A stretch of 64,000 nucleotides of DNA, taken from assembly GCA_030737875.1 (NCBI GenBank), contig CM060910.1:70564501-70628500 (forward strand), written 5' to 3'. The notes under the pieces are model-generated. The model was not told the origin of the DNA. It did not search any database and saw only the letters and a list, made by a program, of their open reading frames with translations. Positions within the stretch are counted from its first letter, which is position 1. Each line of letters opens with the position of its first letter. The position numbers were made by a program, and so were the translations under genes. This DNA is from Allium sativum. Its lineage: Eukaryota > Streptophyta > Magnoliopsida > Asparagales > Amaryllidaceae. Positions 57,897-64,000 of this stretch are shown in pieces.

Positions 57897-57913
57897 TGGT
57901 ATCAGAGCATAGG
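57897..57913 (+). other. tRNA-Met primer-binding site
   Basis: TGGTATCAGAGCATAGG lies two bases after the LTR end. It matches the complement of the initiator tRNA-Met 3' end for its first 12 or so bases. Confidence 0.85.
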
Positions 57914-58082
57914 TTTACCAGATAAGATAAAATGTTTTGAAAAATTGTTTTCAAAAAGGAAATTTAAAGAAGCATTTTTAAAAGAAAAATATTATTTTAT
58001 TTTTAAAAGGCAAAGTCCACTCCCCAAAGCCGTAGGTACTATCTCTTATCCTTCGTTTTGAATCTATCCTTTTTGTTTCAGC

Positions 58083-61000
58083 ATGTCCCAAGAACTTAAC
58101 TTGCCTGAAGGGGTGCCAATACCTGGTTGGTTTAGACGGTTCTTAGAAGCAAGGGCCACTCAGCCAGGTCCTACCGTTCCTCCTCCCCCAGCTGAAGGAA
58201 ATCATCCAGCTGCAGCAGCACCTTTTCCTCCACCTCCTCCTAGGGGAAACACTTTTGCTAAGATATGTAAAGATTTTAAAGATATGGGAGGAAGGGATTT
58301 CCATGGAACTGAGTCCTTCGTAGCAGCTAGGAATTGGCTGAAAGAAACGGAGGACCTATTCATCATCTTTGAGGTAGAGGATAGACAAAAAGTGCAATTG
58401 GCAGTGTGGCTATTGAAGGGCGAGGCTTCCTACTGGTGGGAAGTCACTAATGCTGAAAGACCAGTGGAGACATGGGAGGACTTTAGGGCACGGTTTGAGA
58501 CTAAGTTTCTCTCAGATGCGGAAAGAAGTTTGCAGTTGGAAAAATTCTTATTTCTTAAGCAAGGAGACAAGACTGTCAGAGAGTATGTGAATCAGTTCGA
58601 TGAGATGGCTAGGTTTGGACTTGACCTAGTCAACACCCCGCACAAGAAGGCTCTCCGTTTCGTCAAAGGGTTAAATGAGCCATTACACAGTTTGGTCATG
58701 ACCCATATACCCATGGGGGCCACGTATGAAAGATTGGTGCAAATGGCATTGCTGAATGAGGAGGATAAGGGCAAGAAGGAGACAAAGGCAGAAAGCTCTC
58801 AAGGGAAGAAAGAGGGTTTGCAGCCTAAGAAGGCGGACTTTAAGAAAGGCGGAAAAGGCAACAAAGAGAAGAGGAAGTGCAATTTCTGTGGCAAAGTGGG
58901 GCACTTAGTAAAGGACTGCCGGAAAAAGAAGGCCAAGGAGAATGGTGGGTGCTTTTCATGCGGTCAGACAGGCCATAGGGCTAAGGACTGCCCAAAGAAA
59001 CGAGGACAGGGGCAGGGCGCTGGATCCACCCCAGGGGCACAGGTCCATGTGCTAGAAGCGCCACCTCTGCAACAGCGAGGTATAAATACTTCTGTAGAAA
59101 GCGTAATTTATCTTTATGATCACCCCGTTCTCACTTTATTTGATTCCGGCGCATCACACTCCTTTATCTCGTCTGCTTTAGTAGAATCTCTGCACCTAAA
59201 AACTAGTATGGTAGAGGACCCCTTAATTGTTTCAAACCCAATTGGGGGCCCAGCTCATTTGTCTATGATCTGTGTGGGATTGAAAATTTCTATTCTAAGT
59301 GTAGAATTTCAATGTAGTGCCTTTGTTTTGGGCTTTTCGGGGTATGGTTTGATTTTGGGTATGGATTGGTTATCCCGTAATGGGGCCATTCTTGATTGTG
59401 AGAAAAGGGTTGTTAGGCTCCTAACCCAGCTCGGTAATACTTTGGAAATTTCTTGTAATCCCTCGTATGCGGTTATGCTTAGTTATCTTGAGTCGCTAGA
59501 TGCCTCCGTTGAAAATTTGCAATCAGTTAGAGTGGTCCGGGAATATCCGGATGTCTTTGAAGAGGTGAAGGGCTTGCCTCCGAAGCGGGAAATAGACTTC
59601 CGCATATATCTTGTAGATAATGCAAAGCCCGTTGCGTTGCCCGTTAGACATATGGCTCCACGAGAAAGGAAAGAGCTCAGTAAATAGATTAAAGAGCTTC
59701 TAGAAAAGGGGTTCATTAGGAGGAGCATTTCAGAATGGGGCGCTCCAGTGGTGTTCGCTACAAAGGCAGATGGTTCACTCCGTCTATGTGTTGACTATAG
59801 GGAGCTCAACAAGCTAACGAAAAAGAATAGGCACCCTCTCCCTAGAATTGACGATTTATTTGACTAGCTTGTAGGAGCGTCTGTTTTCTCCCAACTCGAT
59901 TTAGCAACCGGTTTTCATCAGCTAAGGGTGGCTGAAGATAGCATCGATAAAACGGCATTCAGAACCCCAGACAGTTTCTTTGAATGGCTTGTCATGCCTT
60001 TCGGCTTGACAAATGCACCTGCTTACTTCGTGGACCTGATGAGTAGGGTATTTAGAGATTTCCTCAACAAATTCGTAGTGGTCTTCGTAGATGATATCCT
60101 TATCTTCTCAAAGAGTGAAGAGGAACATGCTCAACACTTAAGGGCAATCATGGAAACTTTGCGAGTCCATCAACTAAAAGCCAAATTCTCCAAATGCCAC
60201 TTTTGGAGAGAAGAGGTGAGGTTCCTTGGGCACATAGTATCCAAACAAGGGTTAGCGGTGGACCCTGCGAAGGTAGTGGCGGTACAGGATTGGAAGACAC
60301 CAAGGAATGCAACTGAAGTCCGAAGCTTTCTAGGACTAGCAGGTTTCTATCGAAAGTTTATAAGGGATTTTGCGAAAATCTCAGCTCCGCTCACGAAATT
60401 GACTAAGAAGAATCTAGTGTTCAGTTGGGATTTGGATTGCGAGTTTGCTTTCCAACGACTGAAAAGGGCTCTCACAACAGCCCCAGTTTTGACTCTGCCA
60501 GATGGGAGCAAGATGTTCACTGTTTATACGGATGCATGTGGGACAGGGCTAGGCGCCGTCTTAATGCAAGAAGGAAGGGTAGTAGCTTATGGCGGGAGGC
60601 AGTTGAAGGTGCACGAAAAGAACTACCCAACCCACGATCTTGAGTTAGCCGCCATCGTCTTTGCACTCAAGTCTTGGCGACACTATCTCCTAGGTGAGAA
60701 GTTCGAACTTTACACTGACCATAAATCGTTGAAATATCTTTTCTCGCAGAAGGATCTTAACTTGAGGCAACAAAGATGGATGGAGTTTCTTGCCTCGTAC
60801 GATTTCGAAATCTCCTACACTCCGGGCAAAGGCAACGTAGTGGCAGACGCGTTGAGCCGAAAGAAATTGACCCTAAGCCCGTTGTTTGTTGAAAGACAAA
60901 GCCTAGAGTTTATAGCCAGCTTCGACTTTAGGCCTTCCTCCGATTTCGTACCGGGCCTGCTAGCATCTCTCGAAGTGCGCCCAACTTTAGTGGATTCAGT

Positions 61001-62459
61001 AGGGACAGCACAACGCGAAGACCCTCAGCTTGTGGAAACAATTGATAGGCTAATTAGGGGTGAGACTTCAAGTCACCTCAACAGATACTCCATCGACGAT
61101 AAAGGTTTACTAAGGCGAGACGGAAGACTATGCGTCCCACAGACAAACGATTTAATAAAGAAGGTTCTCGAGGAAGCACATCACTCCAAGATGACGATAC
61201 ACCCAGGCGGGGATAAAATGTACAAAGACATAAAAAGGACTTTCTTTTAGAATGGCATGAAAAAGGACGTGGCAGAATTCGTTTCTAAATGTAGGGTGTG
61301 CCAACAGGTTAAGGCGGAACAGAAAAAGCCTGGCGGACTACTACATCCTCTGGAGGTCCCGCAGTGGAAGTGGGACAACATCTCAATGGACTTCATCGAT
61401 GGGCTGCCTAGGTCTAGGAGAGGCAACACTAGCATTTGGGTAATAGTGGATAGGCTTACTAAAAGCGCCCACTTTTTACCTATCAAAAGTAAAAGAACTG
61501 CCTCATCCCTAGCATCACTTTACCTCAAGGAAATCGTTCGACTCCATGGAATACCATCTAGCATTGTTAGTGACCGAGACCCCATCTTCACCAGCGAATT
61601 TTGGCGGAGTCTGCAAGAAGCAGTAGGAACGCAGTTATGCTTGAGCACAGCCTATCATCCCCAAACCGACGGCCAAACAGAGAGAGTGAACAGAGTTTTG
61701 GAAGACCTTTTAAGGCTATGCGTCCTCGACTTCGGAGGGACATGGGAAGACCACCTTCCTTTGGTGGAATTTGCCTACAACAACAGCTATCAAGCAACCA
61801 TAGGAATGGCGCCCTTCGAAGCTTTATATGGAAGACCGTGCCGATCGCCCACTTGTTGGTGGGAGTCTACTGATAAGCTTATACTTGGACCAGATATGAT
61901 CCGAGAAACTTCAGAGAAAGTAGACTTAATACGAAGAAGGATGAAGACAGCCCAAGACAGACAAAAGTCCTACGCCGACAAGAGGAGGACCGACCTTGAA
62001 TTTGAAGTTGGAGACAGAGTTTTTCTCAAGGTATCACCGCTAAGGAACGTTGTTCGTTTTGGAACCACAGGAAAACTGGCACCAAGGTTCGTAGGGCCAT
62101 TCCCTATTATCGAGAATATTGGGAAAATGGCCTATAGATTAGAGCTACCCGAGAAGTTGGCTGGAGTCCACAACGTCTTTCACGTTTCACATCTCCGAAA
62201 ATGTCTGCATGAGTCAGCTGAAGTGGTAGAGCCAAATATCCTCGAAGAGGCCGAAGTGGAACGCGAAGCGACCATAAGAAAAGTTCCAACCCGCATCTTA
62301 GGAACAGAAGTGAAGAAGCTACGCGACCGCGAAGTCAAGCTCGTCAAAGTTCAGTGGAGCGACGCCGAGGGAGACGCGACTTGGGAAACTGAAGCTAGAA
62401 TCCGTACAGCCTACCCTTTTCTGTTCGAGGGTACATCCTTGATCTTTCTCTTTCCTTAA
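58083..62459 (+). pseudogene. Gypsy chromovirus gag-pol polyprotein, one frame with three TAG stops
   Basis: About 1,458 codons in one frame without a frameshift. Order: Pro-rich N-terminus; gag domain (WLKETEDLFIIFEV, LKGEASYWWEV, REYVNQFDEMARFG); two CCHC knuckles (CNFCGKVGHLVKDC near residue 266, CFSCGQTGHRAKDC near 290); aspartic protease (LFDSGASHSFIS near 352); RT with catalytic FVDDILIF near 669; RNase H ([13 protein letters not shown] near 815); integrase with an HHCC-type zinc region (KCRVCQQVK), then [21 protein letters not shown] and DGQTERVNR for the D, D, E residues; and a C-terminal chromodomain-like segment ([17 protein letters not shown]). TAG codons at 59685-59687 (start of RT), 59865-59867 (RT; LFDQLVGA in relatives) and 61248-61250 (integrase; normally Trp) prevent full translation. 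It would copy and integrate the element, with the chromodomain guiding it to heterochromatin. Confidence 0.95.
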
Positions 62460-63011
62460 GTTGCGCTTTTATCTTTTTAGGTATATTTCCTCGACAGTAT
62501 CTTTTAGATAGAATCTTTTTGGATGGAAACATGTAGTTGAAACATGTTATGGATGATGGTTGCAAGTGATTGCTAGTGGTTGCTCGTGGTTGCATATACA
62601 CACACAATCTAGGTTTTAGATCGGCTCAATCACTTCATATTGCATATGCATATATGTTTGTATTCGTATATGGTTGAACTTTAATGTGTTGTCATGTGGA
62701 TGTTGCATTTGTATTGAATGATTGTGCACTCATGTAGAATCATGAATAGGAAAATTTGCATACATAATGGATTCATGGCACTTACATAATTCGCATTAAG
62801 GAGGTCAACTGAATCAGTAGACCGCCTGATTTTGCATTAGATAAGTACATGTACACACACACTTTGCATATGATCATGAAGCATTAGAAGTCTTTTAAGG
62901 ACAATGGATGCTCGTGTTTAATGGATGAGTAGATGGATGAATGGATGTTAGGATATACATTCCTCCTAACTTGAAGATTTCGGGGACGAAATCCTTTTAA
63001 GTGGGGGAGAA
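62460..63011 (+). other. 3' untranslated interior and polypurine tract of Tekay-like element
   Basis: About 550 bp without coding content, ending in the purine tract at 63001-63011 directly before the 3' LTR. Confidence 0.8.
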
Positions 63012-64000
63012 TGTAACACCCCGAGAATTCTATAACTGTGAAATTCATGAATTAAAGTATAATCAAATTCAAATCAAAGAACTAAGGGAAACGGGATACG
63101 CCATTGCGTTCGTCTCGGAAAAATACGCGAAATAGAGTCCGAGTTTTCGAAAAACGGAGTCCGTATGAAGAAGATATGGCCTTCGGAAGTTTTGAATTAA
63201 ATTTAAGATTCAAACAGAATAAAATAATTAAAAATTAGGCCCAGTGGGCCAGGGCGGATAAACACCCGCCTAGGCCACCCAGGTCGACTGGGCTGTCGAC
63301 CTGGGCTACCCATGTCGACAGGGCTGTCGACAGCCCTGTCGATAGGGGTGTCGACCTGGTCGAGCCCAGTCAACCTGGCTGGCCAGGTCTGTGTTTGGTC
63401 GAATTTCTGTGGTCTGCTTTGTCATTAGGGCTAGGTGGCGGGTTCTAATTGGTCTCTCTATCTAATGAATGGCTACGATCTAACCTAGCAACATCAATGG
63501 TCCTAATCAATTCCTAACCTCTATATAAACAACCCTAGACTAAACCCTAATCTATTCATTCAAATTAAGAACATAGCCGCCATGTTGCTGGGGAACGACT
63601 AAGAATAGCCGCCGACTAGAGAGAGAATTAGAAAGAAAGTTCTAAAGCCTAAAGCAATTCAAGCAACCTAAAGCCAATCAATTCAACAAAGGAATCATAT
63701 CTCTTAATTAGAGAATTCGCCGCAACCATTGTAAGTAGAGTATTACTTTGGTATGAATAGACAACTGTATTGATTTGTATGCTTGAATTGGGATAATAAA
63801 GTAATTCATATTTGTGCAAAATTATGTTATTCATTATAAAGAACTACATGCGGTAGTTCTATGCAAGTATACGTTTGGAATATTGCGCAAATTACGTAAC
63901 CTATGTTGAAGCTACATGTATGTAGTTGATTGGAATTCATGCGAGTTTGGGCTTTGTTATTATGCCATCATGATGTATATTTTTGTGCATAAATCATTTT
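63012..64000 (+). repeat. 3' LTR of Tekay-like element (first 989 bp)
   Basis: Aligns without gaps to 54628-55616; differences by eye are A/G, A/G, A/G, C/T and T/A. It contains the same GTCGAC cluster (about 63282-63365). Confidence 0.95.

Larger units (their letters stand above)
54628..64000 (+). mobile_element. Tekay-like Gypsy chromovirus (3' LTR cut by the window end)
   Basis: 5' LTR 54628-57894 (3267 bp, TGTAACACCCC...GGGGTGTTTCA); primer site TGGTATCAGAGCATAGG at 57897; one long gag-pol frame 58083-62459; polypurine tract GTGGGGGAGAA at 63001-63011; 3' LTR from 63012 past the window end. Over the 989 bp of 3' LTR visible, I count 5 differences (about 0.5%), so this is the youngest insertion in the window. 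A long LTR, a single gag-pol frame and a C-terminal chromodomain-like region fit the Tekay/Del chromoviruses. The left flank is ATCAG; the right flank lies outside. Confidence 0.94.

Noticed and set aside
57897..57913. tRNA gene at TGGTATCAGAGC sequences (also 33088, 30512, 37667)
   Set aside because: Only the primer-binding complement of a tRNA 3' end is present, directly after an LTR; no cloverleaf can be formed.
54628..64000. Endogenous pararetrovirus or other integrated virus
   Set aside because: The gene order protease, RT, RNase H, integrase with LTRs, polypurine tract and chromodomain-like end is that of a Gypsy chromovirus; no movement or coat protein region is present.

Overview
The window is plant nuclear DNA, most likely from a dicot with a large, repeat-rich genome (a guess from the repeat types). 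It contains no intact host gene. Recognisable content is almost all transposable elements (TEs), many with both ends and their target-site duplications (TSDs) visible. The one clear trace of a host gene is a decayed copy of the C-terminal PB1 domain of an auxin response factor at 49105-49513.

Layout. 1-6291: a gag-only LTR retrotransposon (Tat-like Gypsy gag, no pol) on the minus strand, its 3' LTR cut by the window start. 6269-6972: a 352-bp tandem duplication that includes the last bases of that LTR. 8409-15158: a second gag-only element of the same family, on the plus strand, complete with TSD GTATG. 15159-19172: AT-rich DNA with MITE-like foldbacks and diverged duplicated segments. 19178-24054: a Ty1/copia element on the minus strand (TSD CAAAC) that has lost the reverse transcriptase core. 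25747-48807: a four-level nest. The host is a short-LTR copia element (25752-48802, TSD CTATA). Its 5' LTR was hit by a hAT transposon (25798-28960, TSD TTTGTATT) and, 10 bp further on, by a Helitron (28979-32953). A small LTR element sits inside the Helitron (29891-32013). Its gag-pol was split by a 10.9-kb gag-only SIRE-like copia element with 3.27-kb LTRs (34400-45283, TSD CACTT). 48808-54627: intergenic DNA with the ARF relic, a 400-bp hAT MITE, an (AT)n tract, a MITE and a CACTA end. 54628-64000: a young Tekay-like Gypsy chromovirus, its 3' LTR cut by the window end. Its polyprotein is one reading frame broken only by three TAG codons.

How it fits together. Three LTR elements carry gag but no pol, so they would need enzymes from related elements. 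The Tekay-like element could once have made everything itself, but this copy has premature stops. Every coding region recognised is broken. Many of the breaks look like C-to-T changes (CGA to TGA, CAA to TAA, CAG to TAG, TGG to TAG), as expected for methylated, silenced repeats. I found no evidence for a new gene system. The value of the window is its datable nested insertions, inverted element pairs, gag-only families and a duplication junction with locally templated filler DNA.
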